Of a stretch of DNA of 38,030 nt, positions 8,564 through 17,107 are shown one piece after another. The stretch comes from Actinomycetes bacterium (GTDB lineage Bacteria > Actinomycetota > Acidimicrobiia > Acidimicrobiales > RAAP-2). Both the position numbers and the translations under genes were made by a program. The notes beneath the pieces were generated by a model. That model did no database searches and had not been told where the DNA came from. It was given only the letters and a program-made list of their open reading frames with translations. The DNA lies in assembly GCA_021820665.1 (NCBI GenBank), contig JAKADK010000021.1, positions 1-38,030 on the forward strand, written 5' to 3'. Positions within the stretch are counted from its first letter, which is position 1, and each line of letters opens with the position of its first letter.

Positions 8564-9322
8564 ATGAGCGAACAGCACGAGGGTCGGGGCGTGGCGCTGG
8601 TGACCGGAGCGGCCAACGGCATCGGCGCCGGGGCCACCAGGTACCTGGCGGCGAGCGGGATGCGGGTGGTGGTGTGCGACGTGGACGATGGGCCCGGCCG
8701 GGAGCTGGCCGATGCCGTGGACGGCCTCTACGTCCACTGCGACGTGCGCGAGCCCGACCACCACGCCGCCGCAGTCTCGGCGGCGCTCGACCGGTTCGGC
8801 CGGCTGGACCTGGTCCACCTGAACGCTGGGGTCACGAGCGGGTGCACCCTCGGGGAGGATTTCGACCTCGAGCGGTACCGACGTGCAATGGGGATCAACC
8901 TCGACGGAGTGGTCTTCGGGGTCCACGCTGCCCTGCCCGCCCTCCGGGCCGGAGGTGGGGGGCAGATCATCGTGACCGCCTCCATGGCCGGCGTGGTCGC
9001 CGTGCCCTTCGACCCGATCTATGCCGCCAACAAGCATGCGCTCGTCGGCCTGGTCCGGTCGCTCGGGGTCACCCTGGGCCCCGAGACCGGGATCCGCGTC
9101 AACGCACTGTGCCCCTCGTTCGCCGAGACGGCGATCATCACCGAGATCCGGCCGCTGCTCGACGAGTGGAAGTTCCCGGTCCTCTCCGTGGACGACGTCG
9201 TCGACGCCTTCGCCCGTATCGTGACGGGCACCGAGACTGGGGAGTGCTTCACCGTCGTCCCCGGTCGGGACAGTGAGCCGTTCCGTTTCCGGAACGCGCC
9301 GGGGCCCCGGCCGGTGTCCTGA
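8564..9322 (+). CDS. Short-chain dehydrogenase/reductase (SDR)
   Basis: A 252-residue classical SDR oxidoreductase, cytoplasmic and NAD(P)-dependent. The cofactor loop TGAANGIG is at 14-21, a strand-end acidic residue in VVCDVDD favours NAD(H), and the catalytic set is complete: Asn112, Ser140 (TASMAG) and Tyr153-x3-Lys157 (YAANK). NAG of the conserved LNAGV is at 87-89. The substrate cannot be read from the sequence. It converges on a P450/aldo-keto reductase pair, so a shared pathway for alcohol or ketone turnover is possible but not shown. The ATG at 8564 starts the family-typical N-terminus; the open frame further upstream overlaps the previous gene and looks noncoding. The stop codon is part of a 14-bp tandem repeat. 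Confidence 0.88.
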   Translation: MSEQHEGRGVALVTGAANGIGAGATRYLAASGMRVVVCDVDDGPGRELADAVDGLYVHCDVREPDHHAAAVSAALDRFGRLDLVHLNAGVTSGCTLGEDFDLERYRRAMGINLDGVVFGVHAALPALRAGGGGQIIVTASMAGVVAVPFDPIYAANKHALVGLVRSLGVTLGPETGIRVNALCPSFAETAIITEIRPLLDEWKFPVLSVDDVVDAFARIVTGTETGECFTVVPGRDSEPFRFRNAPGPRPVS

Positions 9323-9358
9323 GCCCGGGACGCTGAGCCCGGGACGCTGAGCCCGGCG
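9319..9358. repeat. 14-bp tandem repeat including the SDR stop codon
   Basis: The unit CTGAGCCCGGGACG begins at 9319, 9333 and 9347 (last copy partial). The TGA stop of the SDR gene lies in the first copy, and the extra copies extend downstream. Confidence 0.85.
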
Positions 9359-9385
9359 CCCGCGGGCTACCCGGGCTGCGCCGGG
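9352..9385. terminator. GC-rich hairpin between convergent genes
   Basis: CCCGGCGC and GCGCCGGG form a perfect 8-bp stem around an 18-nt loop that itself contains CCGCGG. It lies 30 nt after the SDR stop and 31 nt beyond the aldo-keto reductase stop on the other strand. There is no T-run; a two-way terminator role is inferred from position. Confidence 0.5.
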
Positions 9386-9415
9386 AGTGCGTGGAGCGCG
9401 GGAGCCAGCGGAGCG

Positions 9416-10393
9416 TCAGTGGCCGAGGACGGGATGGGGCCGGTAGGGCTCTTCCAGGCGGGCGACGACCTCGGCGTCGAGAGCCAGCTCGGTGGCGGCC
9501 AGCGCGTCGTGGAGGTGGGCGGGACGTGTCGTTCCCACGATGGGCGCGGTGACGCCCGGACGGGCCAACAGCCAGGCCAGCGCCACCTGGGCCGGTGGTG
9601 CGCCGAGCTCCGTCGCCACCTCGACCAGGCGGTCCACGACGTCGAAGTCCTCGGATCGGCCGTAGAGGAGGTCGGCGAAGGCGTCGGAGCCGGCCCGCGT
9701 GGTGAGCCGGTCGCCCGAGCGCGTCCGGGTGCCGGCCAGGAGACCCCGGGCCAGCGGGCTCCAGGGGATGACGCCGGCTCCCTGGTCGAGGCAGAGCGGA
9801 AGCATCTCGCGCTCCTCCTCCCGATAGACGAGGTTGTAGTGGTTCTGCATGGAGACGAACCGGCTCCAACCGCGGCGCTCGGCTGTGTGCTGGGCCTTGG
9901 CGAACTGCCAGGCGTACATGCTCGACGCCCCGACGTAGCGTGCCTTCCCCGATCGCACCACCGCGTCGAGCGCCTCCATGGTCTCCTCGATGGGGGTGCC
10001 CGGGTCCCAGCGGTGGATCTGGTAGAGGTCGACGTAGTCCATGCCGAGCCGGGTGAGGGAGGCGTCGATGGCCGACAGGATGTGCTTCTTCGACAAGCCA
10101 CGACCGTTGGGCCCGGGCGTCATGGGCATGAACACCTTGGTGGCGATGACCATCTCGTCGCGGCTCAGGAACTTCGGCACGAGCCGACCGGTGGCGACCT
10201 CGCTCGCCCCCTTCGAGTAGGTGTCGGCGGTGTCGAAGAAGTTCACCCCGCCTTCCACCGCGGCACGCACGATGGGCTCGGCCGCATTCTCGTCGATCAC
10301 CCACTCCCGGTCGCTGCCGTTGCCGAAGCCCATCATGCCCAGGCAGATCCGTGACACCTGGAGGCCGGTGGTCCCCAGATGGGTGGTGTTCAT
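9416..10393 (-). CDS. Aldo/keto reductase
   Basis: A 325-residue TIM-barrel NADPH-dependent oxidoreductase of the aldo/keto reductase superfamily. The catalytic tetrad is complete: Asp54 and Tyr59 (FFDTADTYS), Lys86 (ATKVF) and His127 (QIHRWD). The later motifs PWSPLARGLL and the cofactor-binding IVGTTRPAHL match the YajO/Tas-like group. The start is well supported: ATG at 10393 is preceded by AAGGAG with 5-nt spacing, and it overlaps the stop of the cytochrome P450 gene as ATGA. The two enzymes are therefore co-translated, and the reductase may process the P450 product, although the substrate is unknown. Confidence 0.9.
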   Translation of the reverse strand: MNTTHLGTTGLQVSRICLGMMGFGNGSDREWVIDENAAEPIVRAAVEGGVNFFDTADTYSKGASEVATGRLVPKFLSRDEMVIATKVFMPMTPGPNGRGLSKKHILSAIDASLTRLGMDYVDLYQIHRWDPGTPIEETMEALDAVVRSGKARYVGASSMYAWQFAKAQHTAERRGWSRFVSMQNHYNLVYREEEREMLPLCLDQGAGVIPWSPLARGLLAGTRTRSGDRLTTRAGSDAFADLLYGRSEDFDVVDRLVEVATELGAPPAQVALAWLLARPGVTAPIVGTTRPAHLHDALAATELALDAEVVARLEEPYRPHPVLGH

Positions 10394-11730
10394 CCGGGCT
10401 CCTTCGTGGCGAGCTTCGCGGTCGTCCCGGTGGGGGGTACCGGCGTGTACGTGCACTCCAGGTGCTTGATGCCGTTGATGAAGTTCGACCGGAGCCACTC
10501 CGGCTCGCCGCTGGCCGCGATGTCGGGCAGGCGGGTGAAGAGCCGGTGGAACATCACCCCGATCTCGCGCCGGGCGAGGTGGGTCCCGAGGCAGAAATGC
10601 GGGCCTGCGGCCCCGAACCCGAGGTGGGGGTTGGGCTGGCGCAGGACGTCGAAGCGGTCCGGGTCGGCAAACACCTCCTCGTCGCGGTTGGCGGAGTTGT
10701 AGAACAACAGGACCTTGTCGCCGGGGTGGAGCGCCTCCCCGGCGAGCACGGTGTCCTCCGCCACCGTGCGGCGCATCCAGATGACCGGCGACGCCCACCT
10801 GACGATCTCGTCGACCCCTGTCGCCGCCACCCGCTCCGGATCGGACTGCCAGAGGACTCGCTGGTCGGGGTGCTCGGTGAGGGCCAGGAGGCCGTGGGTG
10901 ATGGCGTTACGGGTGGTCTCGTTGCCCGCCGTCAGCAAGAGGACGAAGAACGACGCCAGCTCGGCGTGGGTCAGCGACTCGCCGTCGAGGTTGGTGGTGA
11001 CCAGGGCGGTGGCGAGGTCGTCCTGGGGGTGGGCCATCCGGTCCCGGCCCAGGTCGGCCATCAGGGCCGTGAGCTCCGCGCCGGCGTCGAGGAACGCACC
11101 GATGGGGTCGGCGCCCTCCGGGACGTACTCCGGGTCGCCGTTGGAGAGGATGACGTTCGAGCACCGGAACACGTCCCCGTAGGCCGAGGGCGGGACGCCC
11201 ATCATCGTGCAGATGATCTCGAGCGGTAGCGGGGCGGCGACGTCGACGACGAAGTCGCAGCTCCCGCGCTCCGCCACCCGGTCGATGACCCGATCGGCCA
11301 CCTCCTCGATGCTCTCCTCGATGCTCTGGACACGCCGAGGGTTGAACGCCGCCGAGACGATCCGGCGGAGGCGGGCATGGCGAGGATTGTCGGTGGAGAT
11401 CATGCCGGCGAAGTACTCGACCATCTCCTCGGGCAGGTCGACGATGGAGACCGCACCCTGCCCCGACCGGTAGATCTCCGGATGGCGGCTCACCTCCACG
11501 ATGTCCGCGTGTCTCGTCACCGCCCGGTAGCCGGGTCCCGGTGCCGGTGCCAGGGGGGAACCCTGGCGCAGGTCGGGCTCGGCGAAGAAGGCGAGGGGCC
11601 GGTGCCGTCGCAAGGCGGCGAACGCCGCCTCCCGTTCCGACCTCGGCCGCTCCCAGAAGGCCATGTCGGAAAGGTCGATGGCATCGAGGTCGGCAGGATC
11701 GGCGGGTTCCACGGGCTCCACGGGCTCCAC
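10390..11730 (-). CDS. Cytochrome P450
   Basis: A 446-residue soluble bacterial cytochrome P450 monooxygenase. The I-helix oxygen-binding motif is AGNETT (268-273), the K-helix ExxR is EIVR (308-311), and the haem loop is FGAAGPHFCLG with the axial Cys380. The overall pattern, including the haem loop and the ASPVIWMRRT stretch, recalls actinobacterial CYP124/125/142-type lipid or sterol hydroxylases, but the subfamily is a guess. No ferredoxin or reductase gene lies beside it, so electrons come from elsewhere. The start is uncertain: GTGGAGCCC is repeated, giving GTG codons at 11730, 11721 and 11712. A TAGGGT -10-like element at 11734-11729 is placed so that the second GTG (11721) could be a leaderless start. 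The ATG at 11664 is less likely. The stop overlaps the aldo/keto reductase start. Confidence 0.9.
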   Translation of the reverse strand: MEPVEPVEPADPADLDAIDLSDMAFWERPRSEREAAFAALRRHRPLAFFAEPDLRQGSPLAPAPGPGYRAVTRHADIVEVSRHPEIYRSGQGAVSIVDLPEEMVEYFAGMISTDNPRHARLRRIVSAAFNPRRVQSIEESIEEVADRVIDRVAERGSCDFVVDVAAPLPLEIICTMMGVPPSAYGDVFRCSNVILSNGDPEYVPEGADPIGAFLDAGAELTALMADLGRDRMAHPQDDLATALVTTNLDGESLTHAELASFFVLLLTAGNETTRNAITHGLLALTEHPDQRVLWQSDPERVAATGVDEIVRWASPVIWMRRTVAEDTVLAGEALHPGDKVLLFYNSANRDEEVFADPDRFDVLRQPNPHLGFGAAGPHFCLGTHLARREIGVMFHRLFTRLPDIAASGEPEWLRSNFINGIKHLECTYTPVPPTGTTAKLATKEPG

Positions 11731-11734
11731 CCTA
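11729..11734 (-). promoter_or_regulatory. -10-like element at the P450 start
   Basis: On the minus strand TAGGGT ends 7 nt before the second in-frame GTG of the P450 gene (11721). This fits leaderless transcription, and would make the first GTG untranslated. Confidence 0.3.
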
Positions 11735-11873
11735 TCGAGCCGGTCTGCACGGGGACGGCGTACGGACCGTCGGCTGGTCCAGCCCGACCTCTGCCCGGAC
11801 CGCGGGTGGAACCCGGACGCATCGTCGGGCGTCTACGGAGAGCGCCGGCGCGCCGGCCGGGACGGAGGAACGG

Positions 11874-13310
11874 ATGCGGGAGGACCGACGGACGGGTCAG
11901 CGGGTGGTGGGCCGCCGGGCAGTGGGCCACCGGGCAGTGGCCGCCGCCGGTCAGGCCACGGTGGACCCGACGCTTCGCGCCGGGGCGACCGTCGCCCTGC
12001 TGGTCGTCATGCTCGGGATGATCTTGGGGGCATGCGGAGCCCCCGCTCGCTCTGCTGCCCCCGCTCGCTCGGCTGCGTCGGCTCGCTCTGCTGCCCCCGC
12101 TCGCTCTGCTGCGTCGGCGGCGCACGGAGCGCGCCCGCTGTCCGGCGCGCCCGGTGGAGCGGGACCGGGCGCACCGACCCCTCCGGCGGAGGGGAGGCTG
12201 GCGGCGATCGCCTTCTTCGATCCGAGGCGGGGATTCGGCGTCTTCACGACCCAGGGCCGGACCTGGTGCTCGGACGCGGTCGGTCCGACGGTCGACGGCG
12301 GCGCGACCTTCGGCCCCGTCGTGCCGGTCACGGAGTGGAGATGCGCCGTCGTCCCTCCGGTGCGATCGCTCGCCTTCGACGACCACGGAGACGGATTTCT
12401 CTACGGCCCGGACCTCTTCGTGACCCACGACGGTGGGTCGACATGGGCCCGGAGCCCCCAGGCGGGGGCGGTGCTGTCGGTGGAGGCGCTCGGCTCGTCG
12501 GTGTGGATGGTCGAGTCCGACTGCCCGTCGAGCACTGCCACCGCCACCGGCTCCAGCACCGGCTCCAGCACCGGCCCCAGCACCGGCCCATGCCCCTTGA
12601 AGCTCCTGGAATCAACCGACGGCGGCCGCACCTGGTCCCCTTCCCCGGTGTCGCCGGTGGTGCTCGCCAACCCGTCCCTCGAGGGGGCCCAGGGGCAGAC
12701 CTGGCTGGTGCGCACCAGCCGGTCGTCGGCCTACCTCGTGGCCAACCCTGTCACCAACCCGGACGGCGGGGCCGACCGAGCGCCCCTGTTCTACACGGCG
12801 GACGGCGGTGTGTCGTGGTCGAGCCGGTGGATCTCCTGCGGCATCGATGCCCTGTCCGTGGTCCTCGCGGCGGCTCCCGGTGGCACGCTCCTGGCCGTGT
12901 GCGCGGGCGAGCCGGGCGCCGGAGCCCAGATGAAGTCGACAGTGCGCTCCACGAACGGAGGCGCGACGTGGACGGTCCGGTCAGCGTGCGCGCCGCCTCA
13001 TCTCGCGTCGCCATCTGGCTGCTGGACCGAAGCTCCCAATATGGGCTACCTCGGGGGGATCGATGCCGTGTCGTCGGACACCGTCTTTCTCTACGGCGAG
13101 CGGAGCTCTCTGCTCGTCAGCCATGATGCCGGCGTCCGGTGGCAGACCGTGAGGCCACCGATGGGAGGGACGGGGGGCGGGACGGCGCACGCGGTGTTCT
13201 TCGATCCGTCCGACGGGGTCGTGCTCGGGGAGGACGGCGGCGCGACGGTCCTCTGGAGCACCAGTGACGGTGGTGCACACTGGACCGTCGTGGTCCCACG
13301 GGTCCGTTGA
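11874..13310 (+). CDS. Lipoprotein with Asp-box (BNR-type) beta-propeller
   Basis: A 478-residue predicted lipoprotein, anchored to the outer face of the membrane. After an arginine-rich N-terminus comes a hydrophobic stretch and lipobox LGAC with the lipidated Cys54. A low-complexity Ala/Arg/Ser linker follows. The rest is a beta-propeller: Asp-box turns of the form DGGxTW occur near residues 141 (DGGATF), 185 (DGGSTW), 248 (DGGRTW), 309 (DGGVSW), 360 (NGGATW), 417 (DAGVRW) and 465 (DGGAHW). Such repeats occur in sialidases, sortilins and photosystem assembly factors; no sialidase catalytic residues are evident, so binding or scaffolding is more likely than catalysis. The start is well supported by GGAGGAA just before the ATG. 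It is divergent from the P450 gene, 143 nt away. Confidence 0.8.
   Translation: MREDRRTGQRVVGRRAVGHRAVAAAGQATVDPTLRAGATVALLVVMLGMILGACGAPARSAAPARSAASARSAAPARSAASAAHGARPLSGAPGGAGPGAPTPPAEGRLAAIAFFDPRRGFGVFTTQGRTWCSDAVGPTVDGGATFGPVVPVTEWRCAVVPPVRSLAFDDHGDGFLYGPDLFVTHDGGSTWARSPQAGAVLSVEALGSSVWMVESDCPSSTATATGSSTGSSTGPSTGPCPLKLLESTDGGRTWSPSPVSPVVLANPSLEGAQGQTWLVRTSRSSAYLVANPVTNPDGGADRAPLFYTADGGVSWSSRWISCGIDALSVVLAAAPGGTLLAVCAGEPGAGAQMKSTVRSTNGGATWTVRSACAPPHLASPSGCWTEAPNMGYLGGIDAVSSDTVFLYGERSSLLVSHDAGVRWQTVRPPMGGTGGGTAHAVFFDPSDGVVLGEDGGATVLWSTSDGGAHWTVVVPRVR
12045..12116. repeat. 18-bp tandem repeat, 4 copies, in lipoprotein linker
   Basis: Four 18-bp units encode ARSAAP, ARSAAS, ARSAAP, ARSAAS. 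The units alternate, so the larger period is 36 bp copied twice. They make up the flexible linker after the lipidated cysteine. Confidence 0.88.
12546..12593. repeat. 12-bp tandem repeat, 4 copies, in lipoprotein gene
   Basis: The unit ACCGGCTCCAGC, slightly changed in the last two copies, encodes a TGSS/TGPS loop between propeller blades. The unit is a multiple of three, so copy number can change without a frameshift. Confidence 0.85.
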
Positions 13311-13475
13311 CGGCCGGAGGGCGGACGGCTGGACCCTGGGCCTGCCGCCGTCGTGGCGCCGGGGATGTGCGCTAGGAAGTGGCGTGGTGACAGAGCCTGT
13401 GGTGGAGCGGTCCTCCGGGAGGGGTGGGCGACGGAGGTCCTCGGGCTGCCCGGCGAGCGAACCGGGGGCCGGCCG

Positions 13476-14267
13476 ATGAGCGGCTCCGCTGGCGACCTGA
13501 GGGGCGCGATAACGGTACGGCCACTCGAGCCGGCTGACGTCGATGCCGCGGTCGCGCTCCATCTGGACTCGCTGGGGGACGAGTTCATCTCCGGGTTCGG
13601 GGCCGAGTTCCTGCGGCGGTACTACCGGGCGTTCTCGGCCAGCCCCCACGGGCTGGTGCTGGTGGCGATCGACGGCTCCGGCGGCCAGCTCGCCGGGTTC
13701 CTCCTCGGCAACCTCGATCCGGCAGCCCACTACCGTGCCGTCGTCCGGGATGCCGGCGTGGCGCTGGGGATGGCGATGCTCGTCCACGCCTGCCGGCACC
13801 CTCGGGTCGGATGGGCGCTCGCGAGGACCCGGGCCCGGCGTTACGCCGGTGGTCTGGCCAGGATGGCGTGGAGGCGGCTGGGCGCCGCCCTGCGCCCAGC
13901 GTCGCCAGGGGTCCGTCCCACCGGCGAGGCGACCGGCGAGGTGACCCATGTGGCCGTCGGCACCGGCTTCAGGAGGCGGGGGATCGGCGCCCTGCTGGTC
14001 GATCGGGCGATCGAGACCGCCGCATCTGCCGGGTTGGCGCGCCTGGAGCTGGTCACGCCGGCCGACGACCTCGGCGCGCAGGCGTTCTACGACCGCACCG
14101 GCTGGCAACGTGACGGCACCCTCGTCTCCCGGAGCGGGGAACGGTTCGTCGCCTACCACCGTGACCTGCGAGGAGCTATCCCGGGGGCGGAGGGTGGAGG
14201 AGCTGTCCCGGGGGCGGAGGGTGGAGGAGCGGCCGGCGGAGCGGGGACCGGCGGTCCCACCCACTGA
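13476..14267 (+). CDS. GNAT-family N-acetyltransferase
   Basis: A 263-residue acetyl-CoA-dependent N-acetyltransferase. The N-terminal strand ITVRPLEPADVDAAVALH and the acetyl-CoA loop RRRGIG (166-171) after VTHVAVGTGF identify the fold, and AQAFYDRTGWQ is the usual C-terminal helix-strand. An insert of about 55 residues between the two halves, rich in Arg and Ala, is longer than usual. The last 35 residues are a Gly/Ala/Glu low-complexity tail produced by a 27-bp tandem repeat. The target is unknown. ATG 13476 starts the conserved fold but has no good ribosome binding site; a short open frame from about 13384 or 13387 ends in an ATGA overlap with it. Confidence 0.8.
   Translation: MSGSAGDLRGAITVRPLEPADVDAAVALHLDSLGDEFISGFGAEFLRRYYRAFSASPHGLVLVAIDGSGGQLAGFLLGNLDPAAHYRAVVRDAGVALGMAMLVHACRHPRVGWALARTRARRYAGGLARMAWRRLGAALRPASPGVRPTGEATGEVTHVAVGTGFRRRGIGALLVDRAIETAASAGLARLELVTPADDLGAQAFYDRTGWQRDGTLVSRSGERFVAYHRDLRGAIPGAEGGGAVPGAEGGGAAGGAGTGGPTH
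14170..14230. repeat. 27-bp tandem repeat at 3' end of acetyltransferase gene
   Basis: Two full copies (14170-14196 and 14197-14223, one mismatch) and a partial third encode repeated GAIPGAEGG-type residues and end about 37 nt before the stop codon. Confidence 0.85.
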
Positions 14268-14357
14268 TCGAGGAGCGCAAGCAGGCCGGCCCACCCGAGG
14301 CCGCCGACCAGGTGCCGAGGGCGCGTGTGCCCGACCGGTCCAACGCCGCGCTGGCGG

Positions 14358-15569
14358 TCAGGCCAGGCCCTTCAGCATGAAGTTCCAGTACATGAACGGG
14401 AGGCCCCACCGCTTGAGGAGCCACATGTCGTAGCGCTCCTTCTGGGTGTCGATGATCGGGATGGTGGGGCGTGGCCGCATCGTGTAGTCGAACTCGGCCA
14501 GGAGCATCCGGTTGCGGGCGGTGGTGAGCGGGCAGGAGGCGTACCCGTCGTAGATGCCGGGGAGCGGCCGGCTGGCCATGGCCGCGGTGAGGTTGGCGAC
14601 GACCACGGGCGCCTGCTTCCGGATGGCGGCGCCGGTTTTCGAGTTCGGCGTCGAGCCGGCGTCGCCGAGCGAGAACACGTTCGGGTACCGGACGTGCTGG
14701 TGTGTCGACTTGTCGACCTCTACGTAGCCGAACGGGCTGGCGGGGTCGGCCAGCGGGCCGGCGGCGATCCAGTCCGGGGCCGACTGCGGGGGCACGGCGT
14801 GGAGCAGGTCGTAGGAGAGCGTCTCGGTACGCCCATCCGGTCCGCTGCGGTCGATGAGGACGACCTCCCGGGCGTCGGGGTGGACCTCGGCCAGCTCGTG
14901 GCTGAACCTGACCTCGATGTCGTACCGGGCGGCGACGCCCTCGAGCACCTTCGAGAACTCCGGCACGCCGAACATGGTGGGCGTGGGCAGGACCAGCACG
15001 ACGTGGATGTCGTCCGCCACTCCTTGCCGCTGCCAGTAGTCGGCGGCGAGGTAGGCGATCTTCTGGGGAGCGCCTGCGCACTTGATCGGGCCCGCCGGCA
15101 TGGTGAACACGGCGGTTCCTGACCGCATCGATCGGACGAGCTCCCAGGTCTTCGGTGCCAGGGCGGGGAGGTAGTTGCTGGAGACGCCGTTCGTCCCGAG
15201 AGCGTCGGCCAGCCCGGGCACCTTGTCCCAGTTGAGCTGGATGCCCGGGCAGACGACCAGGTACCCATAGCTGACCGCCCGTCCGTCATCGAGCGTGACG
15301 GTCCGTTCCTCGGGGTCGATGCTCCCCGCGGCCCCGCGGATCCAGGTGACACCACGCGGCATCACCCGGCTCTCGGGACGGTGGGTTTCATCGATGGTGG
15401 CGCACCCCCCGCCGACGAGGGTCCACAGCGGCTGGTACCAGTGCGTCTCCGACGGCTCGATGACGGCGACGTCGACGGTGCCCTTCCGGCGCAGGCGAGC
15501 GGCGACGGTGATGCCGGCCGTCCCCCCTCCGACGATGACGACGTGATGGTGCTCTACCGCTGGTGCCAT
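14358..15569 (-). CDS. Sulfide:quinone oxidoreductase, SQOR type
   Basis: A 403-residue FAD-dependent, membrane-associated oxidoreductase that oxidises hydrogen sulfide and passes electrons to quinone. The N-terminal FAD-binding loop is VIVGGGTAGI (11-20). The two redox cysteines of the mitochondrial SQOR-like group can be matched: Cys164 in PIKCAGAPQKI and Cys346 in YASCPLTT. LGDAGSTPNSKTGAA is the second FAD contact, and the C-terminus has the aromatic, membrane-facing end (PFMYWNFMLKG). The ATG at 15569 is preceded by GGGAG at good spacing. It is downstream of a persulfide dioxygenase-rhodanese gene on the same strand, separated by 107 nt of mainly tandem repeat. The two enzymes act in sequence on sulfide and then on persulfide. 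Confidence 0.88.
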   Translation of the reverse strand: MAPAVEHHHVVIVGGGTAGITVAARLRRKGTVDVAVIEPSETHWYQPLWTLVGGGCATIDETHRPESRVMPRGVTWIRGAAGSIDPEERTVTLDDGRAVSYGYLVVCPGIQLNWDKVPGLADALGTNGVSSNYLPALAPKTWELVRSMRSGTAVFTMPAGPIKCAGAPQKIAYLAADYWQRQGVADDIHVVLVLPTPTMFGVPEFSKVLEGVAARYDIEVRFSHELAEVHPDAREVVLIDRSGPDGRTETLSYDLLHAVPPQSAPDWIAAGPLADPASPFGYVEVDKSTHQHVRYPNVFSLGDAGSTPNSKTGAAIRKQAPVVVANLTAAMASRPLPGIYDGYASCPLTTARNRMLLAEFDYTMRPRPTIPIIDTQKERYDMWLLKRWGLPFMYWNFMLKGLA

Positions 15570-15650
15570 GACGCTCCCGCCCGTTCTCTGGTCCGGGCAG
15601 CGTAGCACCGGACGATGGAGGCACCCGACCCCCCCCGGGCCGCCCTCCGC

Positions 15651-15702
15651 GGTGGCCTCACGTCGCTACGGTGGCCTCACGTCGCTACGGTGGCCTCACG
15701 TC
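15651..15702. repeat. 19-bp tandem repeat over the stop codon of the persulfide dioxygenase gene
   Basis: GGTGGCCTCACGTCGCTAC occurs at 15651-15669 and 15670-15688, with a partial third copy to 15702. The minus-strand TGA stop (15679-15677) lies in the middle copy. The repeats fill part of the gap to the sulfide:quinone oxidoreductase gene. Confidence 0.87.
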
Positions 15703-17053
15703 CCCCACGGCCGAGCAGCGCACCCGCGCTGGCGAAGTTGTCGTGCACGAGCACCACGTCGCGGCCGGCCCGGTCGAGCAGGCTGGCGGCGATGCTGGCC
15801 CGGAATCCGGAGGCGCAGTGCACCCAGAGCTGGTCACCCGGTAGCTCATCGAGGCGTTCGATGAGGTCGTGCAGGGGAATGTGGATCGATCCGGGGATAT
15901 GCCCGGCCTCGTGCTCGTCGTGCCTGCGCACGTCGAGCACGACGGGGTCCTGGGCGGCGGCGAGACCCTCGAAGTCGGTCACGAGAAATGAAGCCAGCTC
16001 GGAGCCCCGGGCGAGCTCGCTCGGCGATCCGATGGCGGCGGCGTCCGGCCGGTCGATCCCGATCCGAACGAGTTGCCGCTGGGCGGCCACGACCTGGTCG
16101 GCGTCCTCGCCGAGCAGCGTGAGGGGCGTGCCCCACGGAAGGACCCAACCCAAGTAGGTGGCGAACGACGTGCCGAGCGCGACGCTCACGGTCCCGGCCA
16201 GGTGCTCGGCGGCGAACGCTGTCTGGGAGCGGAGGTCGACGACCCACTCGCCGGCGAGGATCCGCCGTTCGAGCTCCTCGGCGTCGGCCAGCTCGGGTAG
16301 GGAGAGGTCGATCGGACCGGCTCCCTGGCGGTTCCGGGGTCCCATGTGGACGTAGTAGGCGGGGTAGGCGGTCAGGCCGGCGACGAGCCTCGCGACGAAG
16401 CGTTCCTCATCGTCGGTGGTCAGGGCGTCGTTCCGGCTCCGTTCGGTCCCGATCGTGCTCGTGTCGCCCCCGGTCGCCGAGCCCGACGAGCAGAAGCTCC
16501 CGAACCCATGCGTGGGGTAGACCTGCGCGTCGTCGCCGAGCATCGACGCCAGCTTCCGCGCCGATCGGTACTGACGACGCGTCAGCTCTTCGGTCCGCCC
16601 GGGGTCGACGAGGTCGGTGCGGCCCACGCTGCCGTAGAGGAGCGAGCCGCCTGTGAACACGGCGGGGGGGCCGGCCTCTTCCGAGCGGTCTTCGACGATG
16701 TAGGCCAGGTGCCCGTCCGTGTGGCCCGGCGTGGCGACCGCCGTGACCGTCATCGAACCGGTGACGAACTGGTCGCCGTCGTCGACGGGCTGCCTGTCGA
16801 AGGCGACCTCCTCGAGGCCGGCGACCACGTAGGCGGCACCGGTGTTGCGGGCGAGCACGAGGCCTCCGCTGACGTAGTCGTTGTGGATGTGGGTCTCGAC
16901 GACATGCGTGCACGTCAGGTGCAGGTCGGCCAGGACCTTCTCGATGCGGTCGACGTCCCGTTGGGGATCGACCACCAGGGCGACGCCGCCGTCGTGGACC
17001 ACGTAGCTGCGGTCACCGAGCGATTCGGTGGGCACAACGACGACTTCAACCAC
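15677..17053 (-). CDS. Persulfide dioxygenase-rhodanese fusion (MBL fold + two rhodanese domains)
   Basis: A 458-residue fusion. The N-terminal metallo-beta-lactamase domain keeps the three residues that bind iron in ETHE1-type persulfide dioxygenases: His55 (THIHNDY), His111 (PGHTDGH) and Asp147 (GRTDL). The last His of the HxHxDH motif is Tyr60, so a second metal is unlikely, as expected for a mono-iron enzyme. Two rhodanese domains follow: at about 262-340 without a catalytic cysteine, and at about 365-450 with Cys413 in the loop CASGFR. It should oxidise glutathione- or low-molecular-weight persulfide to sulfite and move sulfane sulfur to an acceptor. The GTG start is fixed by AAGGAGGAG 3 nt before it. 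It is first in a sulfide-oxidation operon and divergent from a GntR regulator. Confidence 0.87.
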   Translation of the reverse strand: MVEVVVVPTESLGDRSYVVHDGGVALVVDPQRDVDRIEKVLADLHLTCTHVVETHIHNDYVSGGLVLARNTGAAYVVAGLEEVAFDRQPVDDGDQFVTGSMTVTAVATPGHTDGHLAYIVEDRSEEAGPPAVFTGGSLLYGSVGRTDLVDPGRTEELTRRQYRSARKLASMLGDDAQVYPTHGFGSFCSSGSATGGDTSTIGTERSRNDALTTDDEERFVARLVAGLTAYPAYYVHMGPRNRQGAGPIDLSLPELADAEELERRILAGEWVVDLRSQTAFAAEHLAGTVSVALGTSFATYLGWVLPWGTPLTLLGEDADQVVAAQRQLVRIGIDRPDAAAIGSPSELARGSELASFLVTDFEGLAAAQDPVVLDVRRHDEHEAGHIPGSIHIPLHDLIERLDELPGDQLWVHCASGFRASIAASLLDRAGRDVVLVHDNFASAGALLGRGGREATVAT

Positions 17054-17107
17054 AGACTCCTCCTTGCCGGCCCCGATGATCTACCGGACCTGGTCTCGAT
17101 TAGTACC

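Noticed and set aside
11874-13310. Sialidase call for the Asp-box lipoprotein
   Set aside because: Asp boxes are present, but the arginine triad and other catalytic residues of sialidases could not be found; such boxes occur in many noncatalytic propellers.
14244-14258. GGGACC-GGC-GGTCCC hairpin as terminator of the acetyltransferase gene
   Set aside because: It lies inside the coding region before the stop, has only a 6-bp stem and no T-run.
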